Source: Pampus argenteus (lineage: Eukaryota > Chordata > Actinopteri > Scombriformes > Stromateidae). Taken from it: 64,000 nucleotides of DNA. The stretch is from assembly GCA_036937835.1 (NCBI GenBank), contig CM072877.1, positions 15,058,001 through 15,122,000 of the forward strand, in the 5' to 3' direction. Of this stretch, positions 28,301-39,107 are shown in pieces; position 1 is the stretch's first letter, and each line of letters starts with the position of its first letter. The translations under genes and the position numbers were made by a program. The notes beneath the pieces are model-generated. The model was not told where the DNA came from. It searched no databases and saw only the letters and a program-made list of their open reading frames with translations.

Positions 28301-31300
28301 GAGTGTGTAAAAGCAAGAGAGGTAGAGACATCCTACCCACCAACACACACGTTAAAATGGCGATGGAAATCAAGTACTGTTTTTCTTTGCCGATGACCAG
28401 TGTTCAGATCAGGGGGATCTGGGGGTCAAGAATGCTTCAGGGGCCTACTTATTTATATTCATGCCACAAAGAATTCAATGGAAACCAATGGATGCCTGAT
28501 GATTTGTAAGTGATTTATATTAAAACACGCAAAACCACTGATGTGGTCACTCAAATTATTTTGTACTGTAGCTCCATAAAGTTGGGAGACTCACAAGAGG
28601 CAGATTAAAAGAAGAACAGTCAAATTTGAAGCAGAAGATGCCTTGACTTTATGTCTCTGGTATTGGTCAAGCTCCAAGAATACTGGATCCTACATTTCTT
28701 ATACTGTCAATAGCCAATAACCAATAGCAACCATTTGTTAGGCCTTACCTGCCTGGTAAATGGCCAATTTGTAACACACGCTACCATGACATCATCTGGG
28801 TTATTTTCTCAGTCTTCACAAAGCTCCTCCAAAGCCACTAACCTTTGAGTATAATTCCCCCTTAACTAACTGAACATTTGCTCATAAGCTTTTGAAATTC
28901 AGTTGATATTTATGGTACGCCCATTTGCCACATTAAAATAAAAATGTACTTGTTTGAGTTCTCTGTCAATCGGCAATGACTGTGTGCATACGAGACGGAG
29001 AGACAGAGAAAGAAAACAAGTGTTTTGTTTCTGAGCTCTGGGCATAAGAGAGCTTGTGTCTCTGTTGGTCTGCGTGTGTGTGTATAAGGGAGGCGGCTGC
29101 AGACAGACAGGCTCTAGGGGATTACAGAACAGGACAAGGCACCATAACTCATCAGGCCGATCACTGGCCACAGACAGACAGGCTGGGTGCATGCTGATGG
29201 CTCACTGATAGGAATCTGCCACCAACAACCGACAAAGAGCATTTATCTGTGGGGGGAAACCCATGGGCGCAGTCCTATTCTCACATTCAAACAAACATCC
29301 ATTCAACACACAAACACAGAGCACACACTACCAGTCCAGTACATGCATACTCTGTTCATTTTCGACTCATCACTTTCATTTCATGTTGCCATGGCTGTCA
29401 GCACGCCTTGTACTTTAATTTCACAGATGAATCATATTTCTGACTCCTTGGTTCTTTTAATTCTCTCTCTTGTAATTTGACCACCATTACTATAATTTAT
29501 GACCACTGATGAAAATGTAAAGTGGGGGATGTGGCGACATCACTCCAACAACATCAAGTAAAGAAAGCAACAAACATTTTCTCAAAGACCAAGGTGATGT
29601 GATCAAGTTGCTAATTTGAGAGAACAGTCCTAAACCCAAATATATTCAGTTTCACACAAAGAACTAAAGAAAAGCATCAAATCCTTCACCTACAAAGCTG
29701 GAACCAGACAATGTTTGAATATTTTACCAAATATTGATTAATTGATTATAGCAACAGTCTGGAAAATAAATTCTGGACACAACATAACATCAATAGCAGA
29801 TGGAGTTGCAGTTGGAGTTGATTTTGTCTTGTTATCATGTAATCTAAGCGGGGAATTTCTGCCATTTGATATGGTCAAAAGCTTTCAGAAAAAACAACTG
29901 AGTTGGACTTTTGTCAAACTGCCGTTTTCAATGTCAAGACTCTCAGTGAAATGGAAGTTAGAGCGACTTTAGCTTCCGTACTGTGAAGTATTTCCCAGTG
30001 AAACTGAATATTTGAGTAGTGTACAGTTACAAAACAGATTATAAATTAAATATTTCGCATTTAATTTGTCCGTTACAAAGATGACTGTTGGAGCCAACTG
30101 ATATCCTAACACACATTTCATCCAATATCTCGGTGGTGCGGGTTTTATATGACCTGAGTGGCTAGCTACCCGCCCAACGTCACATTTGAATGGATGAACT
30201 TTTGTAAATGCCCCTGTGTGCAGGATGAGTCCTCAAACATTTTAAACTGTTTTGCAAAAAGAGAAAAGATGTGGATTTTAATGTAAAACTCACTCTAATA
30301 CTGATTTGAGATATATTTGGCATATAACAAGAACAAACGGATGCAGGACTAAAACTGGAAAAAAAATGTATTTTTCATTTTGCTAGGTCTTTAAGCTCAA
30401 TCGAACTAGTTGCTGATAAGTTTTAATAGATTAACTGAATTAAATCAAATAGTCTAGTAATAAAGTTGATTCAAATCAAACCCCTAGTGTTATCATATTT
30501 GAATTTCTAAGCCATGTTATTTTAAAATAAAGGTAAATTTTGCACCCAAAATGTCTGTAATAATCATTCATTCTGATGAGAAACTGGTTCTATACCAAAG
30601 CTGAACCAGGATATAGTGCATAGATATGTATAATGGACAGTGTAGGTACTAGATAATATTCAACTTAATTTTTAATTTACAAAATAAACACAAATCATTG
30701 AAGATCTGACCACTTGCATCAAAATACCTCAGCAATTAGATTGGCAAGTGTTTTCTTTTGTTTTGTATGTGCGTGTGTGTGTGTGTGTGTGTGTATACTC
30801 GTACTTGCCACCCCAGATGCCAGGCCGTAAAGCAGGCCACCCTCAGCTTTGGGCTCAAAGATGTGGGTTGCTGGAGGCGGACATTTCTCCTGTCTGATGA
30901 AGTTGTAGAGCAGGGTCTTCACCAGTCGACTGGTTAAAGACAAACTGGGGAAAAGAGAGGCAGAGGCGAATAGAAAGAGAGTTAAAAATCTAACGCGTAT
31001 ATAATTTTACGTTCGACTCCACTTGTCAGTTTGAGAATCTACTACTTTCCTCATCATAAAAGCTCTCTCTCAGTGACATACATGTAATGGTTGTGTCTAC
31101 AATATCCGATAGCCCTTTAATCTGTTTTGCCTACATCAGCTACTTGGAAGTCTTTCTCCAGCTCAGTGGCAATTAATCCAAAGTGCTCTCGTTTGGCTCT
31201 TATGCTGTTAAAGCCCTACAAGAAAATTACTTTCGTTCTCCGTCTAGTACAACCATCTAAACTGCACTACGACACTTAAAAACACACTCTGTGGTACAGC

Positions 31301-34300
31301 ATTTATAAATATTCGAGATAAGAATGAACTAAAGAAAATTAAGTTCAAACCATTTCATAGTACAGGTCAACATCAGAAGGTTGTTTTTATTTTTAATTAG
31401 CATGTAGTAGGTTGCCTTTTTGCCGTGTTTTACTTTTTGTATTTTGAAGTTATCATATAAAAGAAACAAACAGATTTGCTTGTTCACTTTCCCTCAGTAT
31501 CACAGACTACAATGTCACAGTGGAGACAAAGGCCTTGGTGGACAAGACTTGCTTTTGTTTTCCTTTTCCTATCAACTGAATAACACACGAAGACACAGTT
31601 TCAAGTATGATGAGACTGCTTGGAAGCACACAGAGGCTAACTGTATTAGAGTCTAGACTGAGGAACAGTAGGCCGGATCAGACTGTTTCACATTGAACTG
31701 GAGAGGATAATCTCGGCCTGTGTTCAGAAAGACATCAACAGCCTTGAGAAGGCCCAGTTACTGAGACAAGTGTTTTTTCTTCACACAAACTTGGTTTTAA
31801 GGTTAGAGTTAATGATTTGGTTGAGCCTATTTCTGCCAAGTCTATTCTGCTGGATGCCACTAAGTTTTACACACTCCCCCTTTAAGTCAATGACAGTCCT
31901 CAGTTGGGCACAAGCATATGTATGTGTGTGTGTGCGTGTGCGTGTGTGTTTGTGTGTTCTCACCATCGTCCCTTCATGATGTGCTGGTAGATTAATCCAT
32001 CACGGAGGATGTCTTTGTGGAACAGCTGATAGGAGAAGAATACCAGCAGCGTGGTTACGGCTTCGAACAGGATGCTATAGGTGATGTCACTACAGGGACA
32101 GACAGATGCAGGCAGAGTTACTTACACAAATTTATAAAGATGAATATGTGCATAATATGCACATACATATATATATGGATGAACTTTAATTCACCTTATT
32201 ATATCACTGTACATTTTAGGAAGCAAGTTATTTGCAGCTGCAACATATCTCCCTTGCAGTGTTTACACTGACATCACATTATAAAAGGGGGTAGAGAGAA
32301 CAATGTAACTCCGTAGTGGAAAGCGGACCTGCTACATAAAGAGTATCCTTCCACTACAGCAGGTTTGCTAAACTTAACTTGTACCTACTTCCTGGCACAT
32401 ACAACACGTACGCACACGACTTTCAACAAAATGACTTTGTTTTTCCTCACACTTTCACACATTCTCTGTCAATTATGTCTCACACGAACATTAAGATTGA
32501 CTGTGTGTGACATAAAAGCACACACATTTCACATCTCGATCGTCAGTGAATAGTGTCATTATTGCTTTATCAGTTGATTATTTCCTTTGTCTATAAAATG
32601 TCTGACACACGGTGAAAGACAATTTCCTGAAGCTCAAGTTCACATCTTGAAGTTGCTTGCCAAAAAATATTCATTAGAGATTTCAGAGAAACAGAGGACC
32701 AGTATGTGTGAAAAAGCAAAAAGGGACTATCAATATGCATCAACTGCTTACCTGGAAAAATAGTTTTTAAAAAAAATCCTGACATTTATCTTACTTGTAA
32801 AAAGTCTGTTAATGATTTGGGGGGACAACAACAAAAATAATGGTAAGATTCCCATCCAAACCAGGAGCACGTACAAAGGAAATGGGCCGAGAGCCACAAA
32901 GTGGTGAAGGGAAGAAAAACAGGGAGAGTCTTGAAGCTTGGAACAATGAATAATGTTGGAATACTGAATGCATTTATACAAGAGCCAGGGTTTGATGTCC
33001 AGAGACACAGAAGAGAAGGAGAGAGGAAGAAGAATAGATCAATAGACAGAGACAGAGAAAGATGCTGCGTCATTAATCAGACACGCAAACCTATTATGAT
33101 GCATGTGTATAATGTAGGAGATTTTCTCTGTTTATACATATGTACCGTATCATTGTTTGTCTCACTGCGACCGACTGAGTGTCAGGAAGGAGATAATCCT
33201 GACATTGATAAGTAAACATTCACTCATTAAAGCAGAGAGTGCTAGCGTGCATATCACCCACTGGGAGTAAAGGCTCATACTACTTTTCAATCATTACATT
33301 TGTTCCTCTCCTGCTCAATGGCTGCGGACTCTGGAAGTAAAAGATATGGACATATAAGCCTAATCATGTCCCATAATGGTTTTCATATCCTCTTGGTTAG
33401 TGAATCAAGGGGTGAATAAGCAAACAGAGCATGCAAAGAGAAAAGTTACACAAACTGGTGTTCATTAACTCGATGACTAACTTCCTAGACAGATTAACAA
33501 TAAATGAAAACAAATAAAAAACAAGGAGCTCAAAATGAGGGACAGACTGGACTGAGAAACGGCACTAGATGCTAATTTTACAATGTAATTATTATGATGA
33601 TGATATAATGTCGGACAAGTGATCCCAGGTAATTTCCTCCATGACATTATTAAAATCACTGTTTGGGGGAAACAACCTGGTCATGTAAAATGTCTTTTTA
33701 TACTGTTGTAGCTGAATCAGTCGTGAATATCTGACCTTTTTAGTCTATGCAAGATATGGTGAGATGTTTAATTCAACCTTACACACACGCACACACACAC
33801 ACTACATAGTCATACATACTCAAACAGCAGGGAGATACTTACAGCAGGGGCACTTCAACGATCAGGTGAACAAGGTTGGACAACAGCTCCTCAAGGAGAT
33901 CTTCATGGCCTGTTTCTACACAAAAAGTTGAGGACATCATTATAGAAAATTATTATAAAAGAAATATATTGCAGTTCTCTGCTTCCTCTAACTCCCAACG
34001 TGGAAGTGAGTGAATGCGAGTTGAGAAAGAGCTATGGAAGAACAATAAAAATGTGTATTTTTTCGCTACCCATTTTATGGTATTTTAATTTCATTTCTCT
34101 TTAAGTGATCACCAAAAAAAGGCTTATATAATTTACATTTATCAAGGTCATCAAGAGGGTACATATTTTCAGTATTTAGTAGAGGGGGGAGGGGGGTTGT
34201 GTGAGGCCAAAAATGATGTGCTCAGAGACAGCTGATCCAGGTCAGTAGCCAGGGGTATTTGTGCTCAATTAAAAAGTCAATTTCTTATCTTTCTTTTGAT

Positions 34301-37222
34301 AGGAAAGGAAATGTTACACATTTTAACCGGGTGACTAAAAGTGACAAAAATCTCACACCTTATGCGTCTACTGGGAGCTAATTACCTCCAAGGATGTTAC
34401 TTTTCCAGTAGATGTTAAGTTAATAAGTAATAAGATGATGAGAAAAAATAAAAACAATCTAAACTGATTTAAAGCTGTTTAATTTTTGTGTTGTGTTGTA
34501 TGTACAAAAAGAGAGGTTTCACTCCAAAAAAATCTGTTGTTGATTCTTGTGGGAAGCTGATGTCTATATTATAATTCGTGTCCCCATTTCAGTCTTGCTG
34601 TGACACACCTTTCTTTTCCCCAAATTCTGTGATGGAGCTCACCTCCACAGGAGCCTGGTGCCCTCTCCTGGTAGGAGAACTGTAGGTGCAGCTCTTCTTC
34701 ACTCATCTCCCTGATGAACACCTTGAGCAGGCAGCGAATCATGAACAGTGCATTGTGGGCCTGCCAGATAAACAGCTGACTGTAGAAGAGGAACAAAGAA
34801 AAGACACATCATGTCAAGGTCAAACGTGTGACCTGGTGGCAATAAATACATTTTCGCTCTGACCACAGGCTGTGCCAAACCAGTGGAGCATATTACTTTG
34901 AATAAGCGTCACTGGGTGCAAATAATGCCCCTGACTTCACAGCTTACACAGAGACACAACTGGGCAGAGTTGGTGAGAAAGACATGTGGAGGAAACCTCC
35001 AGTGCTAGCCACAGTGTTTCACCAGCACTAAACAGCAACAAGGCCCAGAATATTTTGGGTTTGCTTATAGGACAAAAGCTATGAAGAAATTTGAGAAAAA
35101 TAGATAGGAGCACTAACTCCAACCTCACTGAATAAAGAGTTGTCAAACCTTGACTTGGGCAGGGTCAATCTCTATGGAAATGGACCTTGGCAGTGAGTGC
35201 AGAATAATGCCACATGTGTTGATGGTTATACCTTTAGCAGTTTGCTCATGGGTAACTGCTACAACTTCAGTGTTTCTCTCAAACAATAGCTGGCCTGAAC
35301 TCACACTGAGTGAATACACTTACATGCACAGGGTGTATTACTACTGACATCTGAGTTAATTCTTAACCCTATTCTGAGGTCTCCATACTCACTCTTGACA
35401 TTCTGTAGAGATTTTCAGCTCTTTGGTTCTTCCTAGGAAAATTCTCACAAGAGCGCCAAAGTTCCCCGATCTGGGATTATTTTCAACTGAAAAACAATAA
35501 TAGAAAAATAGGGAGAATTTAACAGCATTTCATAAGCCTACAGAAACTTAATTAATTTGAGAGTTTGGTAGGAAAAATTGTGTATTTTTATATTTAAACC
35601 CCAGAATTGTAATTGTGATTACTAGAATAAGGTATTGATCAGTAAAGTAAGCGCATATGAAATACATTTATATCATAGAAAACATACTGAGGATCTTTGC
35701 CAGGGGGATGACGGCCTCTTCCAGCAACTTGGAGTCTGCACTGTTTAAGGGGAAACAAGGAAGACAAGAAGTAGAAAGAAATGGAGAAGATACTTAAAAG
35801 ATATGCATGAGAAAATGGATCAGTGCCCTCTGTTGTCATGCTAGAAAACTGCAGAATTAACATGGCAATAATTGGTTATTTGTAATCATCACAGATCTGT
35901 AGGGAAAGAAACAAAAGTTATATAAATGCTTCTAAAAGTCTGAATGAGACGTTAAATGTAAAATTATTTTGTCTCGACCAACAGTCCACAAACCAAAGAT
36001 ATTATTTTTACAGCAGACTAAAGAAACCAGAAACTATTCAGATTTATGAAGCTGGAACCAGAGAATATGGCATTTTTACTTAAAGTAATTGTTGTAGCTC
36101 TAAATATATTAGTTATTTAGGTCAGACGGAGGAGTTTATACTGACTAATTCATCTGTAAATTTCTATTATCGTTCAGCTTCCTTTTCTGGAGGACGGCTC
36201 TTTCAAGTACAGTCATGTTGTGACTGTGTACAGCGTGCTACAGAGGAGTGCCATTATTTTTTTAATGGTACAGTATTAGTGTGACCTCAGGACATTACTA
36301 TGATCACAAACAAAATAAATATTATATCCAAAGAGCAGGAACAGAGATGACAAGCTGGGTCACTGTAAGACCTTTTTTTGGTGTGTCCTTTTCATGTGCC
36401 AATTTGGCACGATCTCCTTTCAGGGTTGTCCAGATATTTCACTGATAGGCTCTATATGCAGATCACATGTCCCCTGCATTTCTATGTTTTCTATGCATTA
36501 CCACAGTCTTTCTGCTACTAGGAGATGCAGTGGCATATATCTTTATTTTAAAAAAGTTACAGTTTTAATATAACCAGAAAATACTGTGACATTTTGGCTG
36601 AATTTATTTTTCTATCAAAACATTATGAACTTTAAAACCACGATTACAATCACAATCAAGCTTCAAGAGAGAATGCAGCGTCTTCACTTCTCAACACTAT
36701 TTACAGAGAGACCAAATGTTAACTAGTTTATCCATTCTCAGCCAAACATGACAATAACCTTGTTGAATCATTACTCAGGTGATCAGGTGAGCTCTGCAAA
36801 CATCCTGTTTTAGGTTTAATGGCAGATCCTGGCTGGGAATCGTATAGGATGTACTCATCAAAAGGTTGTATGTTCACATCTGTCAACATCTGTTGGTATG
36901 ATATACTGTAACTGATGAGTAGATGCTTGGGGCAATTAAGATTGTGCTTAAAAATATTCAAAAGATTATTTGATAGTGAGGCAGTTTGAGAGAAAAAGAG
37001 CTGCAAAATTCAAATATTGTTAAGTTAACATTATGTCTAACAAAACATTTCAATGTGTGTGTGTGTGTGTGTGTTTGCATACCTGTTGGTGGGACTGATA
37101 AAGGTGAAGGAAATGAGCTGGTTCCAGAAAGGGTCATTCTCTGATATGGACTCAGTTCCCACCAGGGCCTTGAGGCTGGGGTTTTCGGACAGGTCACTGA
37201 CGTGGCTTGTGTTGGCTCCCAT
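6295..37222 (-). CDS. DYM: Dymeclin, 3'-incomplete (15 coding exons)
   Basis: Dymeclin is a peripheral Golgi-associated protein needed for secretory trafficking; human loss causes Dyggve-Melchior-Clausen dysplasia (family knowledge). Coding exons in transcript order: 37083-37222, 35688-35740, 35393-35486, 34643-34779, 33843-33915, 31964-32089, 30805-30944, 25412-25600, 25084-25262, 23367-23492, 23137-23250, 22803-22897, 20113-20212, 8516-8698, 6295-6408. All have AG/GT borders and phases join, giving 1863 nt (621 codons). The start MGANTS fits an N-myristoylation signal, as in the human protein. Strongly conserved blocks include ESISENDPFWNQL, LLLYTLLHQN, EISLGSLLILVVIRTIQ and LLSKKHNKVLEQATQSLRG. 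The human protein is 669 aa, so only the final exon of about 49 residues is missing, and it is not in 1-6294. The block at residues 167-212 diverges most from human. In the findings, exon 1 is the non-coding exon, the ATG exon is exon 2, and introns carry the number of the preceding exon. Confidence 0.95.
6409..8515 (-). other. DYM intron 15
   Basis: Intron between coding exons 8516-8698 and 6295-6408. It contains poly-A runs (6740-6790) and a GT microsatellite (7807-7834). No gene is seen. Confidence 0.8.
7807..7834. repeat. GT microsatellite
   Basis: Mostly perfect GT dinucleotides interrupted once by TTTG, in DYM intron 15. Confidence 0.9.
9138..9222. repeat. Partial copy of foldback repeat
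   Basis: Shares GATACCACTCTCATG-like and TGGTTAGCTTAGCACAAAG words with the 5' arm of the fuller element at 19400-19849. Confidence 0.6.
10440..10615. repeat. AT-rich dispersed repeat copy
   Basis: Carries the family landmarks CATTCACTGGTTCC, GGACTATCGGTCGGGTCAAA and TGACATTTTATGGATCAAAC, the reverse complement of parts of the 29581-29755 and 32558-32665 copies. Confidence 0.65.
12609..12626. repeat. GT microsatellite
   Basis: Nine perfect GT units in DYM intron 14. Confidence 0.85.
14280..14640. repeat. Degenerate percomorph dispersed repeat, copy B
   Basis: Shares AGAGGATGAACCC, ATGGATTGCCATG and CCCCCTCAGGA with copy A at 2300-2785, in the same order but with more decay between landmarks. 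Confidence 0.6.
15874..15894. repeat. GT microsatellite
   Basis: About ten GT units in DYM intron 14. Confidence 0.85.
15985..16008. repeat. (GCAAT)n microsatellite
   Basis: Nearly five perfect pentamer units, followed by a 17-base poly-A run at 16078-16094. Confidence 0.9.
16307..16404. repeat. GA/GACA purine tract, about 98 bp
   Basis: Long GA dinucleotide array with interspersed GACA units, pure purine on the plus strand apart from the C bases. It explains the Arg/Glu and Ser/Leu open frames that overlap it. Confidence 0.9.
18019..18037. repeat. GT microsatellite
   Basis: Nine to ten GT units in DYM intron 14. Confidence 0.85.
19400..19849. mobile_element. Foldback (MITE-like) repeat
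   Basis: The left arm (GATTGATAGCACC, then CAGCAGTTGGTTAGCGTAGC) is mirrored by a right arm (TTTATGCTAAGCTAAGTAG, then TTAATGGACAGACATCAATC). The centre has an inner hairpin: AGGACTATTTCTTGG pairs with CCAAGAAACAGTCCT. I recognise this as a common teleost foldback family, and a fragment recurs at 9138-9222. It has no coding capacity. The class is inferred from structure only. Confidence 0.7.
20213..22802 (-). other. DYM intron 13
   Basis: Intron between coding exons 22803-22897 and 20113-20212. It is AT-rich with short CA runs. The plus-strand open frame at 21091-21480 has no recognisable family and depends on a non-ATG start. No gene is supported. Confidence 0.75.
22914..22951. repeat. CA microsatellite beside a DYM acceptor
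   Basis: CA/CGCA array on the plus strand, hence GU in the DYM pre-mRNA. It ends about 16 bases before the acceptor of exon 22803-22897. Confidence 0.9.
23493..25083 (-). other. DYM intron 10
   Basis: Ordinary intron between coding exons 25084-25262 and 23367-23492, AT-rich. I see no gene or clear repeat in it. Confidence 0.75.
25634..25651. repeat. CA microsatellite at 3' end of DYM intron 8
   Basis: Nine CA units on the plus strand, read as GU in the DYM transcript. Confidence 0.9.
29581..29755. repeat. AT-rich dispersed repeat copy (antisense)
   Basis: Landmarks ACCAAGGTGATGTGATCAAG, AACAGTCCTAAACCCAAATA and AAAGCTGGAACCAGACAATG, then ATTAATTGATTA. It shares AAGCTGGAACCAGA exactly with the copy at 35971-36115. 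Confidence 0.7.
30773..30794. repeat. GT microsatellite beside DYM exon 8 donor
   Basis: Eleven GT units on the plus strand, read as CA in the transcript from intron position +11. Confidence 0.9.
30945..31963 (-). other. DYM intron 7
   Basis: Intron between coding exons 31964-32089 and 30805-30944. Its first 40 nt in the transcript are CA-rich (31919-31957 on the plus strand). Nothing else is seen. Confidence 0.75.
32090..33842 (-). other. DYM intron 6
   Basis: Intron between coding exons 33843-33915 and 31964-32089. It contains an AT-rich repeat copy (32558-32665) and a CA run (33780-33802) about 40 nt inside the donor. No gene is seen. Confidence 0.75.
32558..32665. repeat. AT-rich dispersed repeat copy (antisense)
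   Basis: Landmarks ATCAGTTGATTATTTCCTTT, GTCTATAAAATGTCTGACA and CACATCTTGAAGTTGCTTG match the family seen at 29581-29755 and 10440-10615. Confidence 0.6.
33916..34642 (-). other. DYM intron 5
   Basis: Short intron between coding exons 34643-34779 and 33843-33915, with a G-rich patch near 34185-34198. No gene is seen. Confidence 0.75.
34780..35392 (-). other. DYM intron 4
   Basis: Intron between coding exons 35393-35486 and 34643-34779. I see no repeat family or gene in it. Confidence 0.75.
35971..36115. repeat. AT-rich dispersed repeat copy (antisense)
   Basis: Landmarks GTCTCGACCAACAGTCCACA, ACTAAAGAAACCAGAAACTA and GAAGCTGGAACCAGAGAATA. Same family as 29581-29755. Confidence 0.7.
37053..37074. 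repeat. GT microsatellite beside DYM exon 2 donor
   Basis: GT array on the plus strand (CA in the transcript), starting about 8 nt inside the intron after the ATG exon. Confidence 0.9.
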
Positions 37223-38236
37223 CTCTACTGGCTACACTCAGCCAGACACACCACTCCTTATTGCTTTTTCACCGGGCATATGCAAAATCGTGGGGCAGAA
37301 AGAAAAAAAATTAATCCACAACCAAGAAAAAAAAACAAAAAAACAAAAAACAAACTACTAATGCTCAACAGAATGTCATCCTTATGAGCCTGCATTCATA
37401 ACTTTATTATGAAGCTGAAAACCAGGTTGCATTTAACACAGTGTTAATAATCTGTCTGCACTAATGCTTAAACATGTTTCATAGATCATAATAGTAATAA
37501 TAATATATTTATATGCAATGAGTAGTGCAAAGTTGATCGAAACATCACAGTTTCTATTTTGGTTATGAAGCAGGAACTATACAAGCTGCTTTTAACATGA
37601 TTTGAGCAATGCACGTATGTTATTTGCATCAGTCTTCTTCAGTTATAATAAGTTAATAATTCATATGAAAGGGTACGTACAAGCATGACACGCTATGAAC
37701 CAGGACGTCTTTTGTTTTCTTGAAATGACACACCTTTGACATACAGGTGTAGCCAGCGGATCAACGTTTGCTCAGCTCAAGTGTAGCTTACTAAAGACAT
37801 ATAACACTGGTCTACCACTTCTTTTTTCTGCCTCTCATGTATTTATGGTAAAACTTTAAAGAGGATATGTTACAGACAAATGAAATATTATGACCGTACC
37901 AGAGATTAATTTAGTTTCCACATCCAGTTTGATATCTCATGCCTCTCTAGTTGTGTCTGTTTCTTGTATCACTGCAGTTTAAATTTAACTCGGCTAACGT
38001 GACAGGAAGTCAGGTAAGTTAGCTCATCCTGTTTCAAGTGCAGGACATAACGTAAGTCTGAACGTCGGCGGCGATTTTTGACCACGATATACTGACACAA
38101 ACTAAGTAGCATGAAGTCAAATGAAGGTAAATTACTGATTCACGAGCGTGTCCAGTTACTCAATAGTTATTAATAACTGTCCAGAAAGCAGCTAACGTTC
38201 ACTGCTTGTTTGCAATCAGCTGACCGCTTAGCTTAC

Positions 38237-38430
38237 CTGTCATAAATGCTTCTCGCAGTTTCCGTGGCTCTCTGGGCTCTCGCGACCGTTAACGGACGAC
38301 TGTTTATTAAAAACAGTAAGTAGCAGTTTACCAAGCGTAGTTTACAAAGGCAAAACGCTTGAAACTGCGTGGAAATTGAGACAGTTAAGTTCACTCTACA
38401 TACTCCTTTCCTCCATGTTTTCCACGTCGC
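38237..38430 (-). other. DYM: DYM non-coding first exon and promoter
   Basis: A consensus donor (CAG then GTAAGC on the minus strand) sits at 38231-38237 in a locally CpG-rich stretch, about 1 kb upstream of the DYM ATG. I infer that this is the 5' UTR exon. Its partner acceptor is probably the TGTAG just upstream of the ATG near 37231. The start of transcription is not visible; the CpG and TGACG-like sequences at 38430-38485 are candidate promoter elements. Confidence 0.6.
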
Positions 38431-38700
38431 CACCCCTTGCGTGATGACGACATGTGGGCATCGACATACGTACGTGACGTTGCAGATAGAAATAGGGCGA
38501 ATAGAAGACGTGCCTGATCTAAGATCAGATTTTCTATCTGCTTAACTCGTTAAAAACATTTAGTAAGGATGTGAATATTGTACACAGGTACTTATATCAC
38601 ATTTGTACTGTCTGAATAGGTGTCAGTATAGGTGTAATAAATAGTTTTGGATAAATCTAGTCTATATATGTGTGTGTGTGTGTATATATATATGTATGTA

Positions 38701-38774
38701 TATATATGTTTGCTATTTAAACTTGATTTGTATGTGTATATATATGTTTGCTATTTAAACTTGATTTGTATGTG
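38701..38774. repeat. Tandem duplication, 36-38 bp unit
   Basis: TATATATGTTTGCTATTTAA and the following 16 bases occur twice back to back (38701-38736 and 38737-38774), differing by one TA unit, after a TG/TA microsatellite (about 38665-38700). It lies in the spacer between DYM exon 1 and the C18orf32 3' end. Confidence 0.9.
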
Positions 38775-39101
38775 CTTGTATGTGCTTTAGTTTAACTGAA
38801 TGTTTATATATTATCCTTTTGTTAATAATCTCAGCCCTGACACAGCTAAGCAATGTATGTTTGCTGAACTAGAAAATACAACATACACTATTGTAAAATA
38901 TATTCTGTTTTAAAGAGAGAGTCTAGGAGGATAGTAGTAGTAACATTTCCTACATTTCAGTGTTTTTTCTACCTTGGTGGGACATCTAATGGTTTACTGC
39001 TTAGTACAGTTTAATAAAGGAGCAATAAATTAGCTTTTTTATTTGAAGAATTTTTTTTTATTCATTGATTAAACAGAAAGTTTGACTTAGAAAAAAAACA
39101 G

Positions 39102-39107
39102 TTTATT
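39102..39107 (-). terminator. C18orf32 poly(A) signal candidate
   Basis: AATAAA on the minus strand about 220 nt after the stop codon. A second candidate is at 39057-39062. Confidence 0.5.

Larger units (their letters stand above)
25601..30804 (-). other. DYM intron 8 with CA start and GU end
   Basis: A 5.2-kb intron. In transcript orientation a CA tract (30773-30794) starts 11 nt after the donor, and a GU tract (25634-25651) ends 33 nt before the intron end. Between them lie an AT-rich dispersed repeat (29581-29755) and short CA runs. Overlapping open frames at 27053-27503 and 28104-28509 look like chance. Confidence 0.8.
35741..37082 (-). other. DYM intron 2
   Basis: Begins (transcript sense) with a CA tract at 37053-37076, a few bases after the donor. 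It includes an AT-rich repeat copy at 35971-36115. No gene is seen. Confidence 0.75.

Noticed and set aside
27053..28509. Cluster of overlapping open frames on both strands in DYM intron 8
   Set aside because: Several frames are open at once over locally GC-rich or purine-rich DNA, with no domain, start context or splice partners. Treated as noncoding.
32748..33073. Two overlapping hydrophobic minus-strand open frames in DYM intron 6
   Set aside because: The hydrophobicity comes from AG-rich complementary sequence. The two frames compete and neither has a start or splice context.
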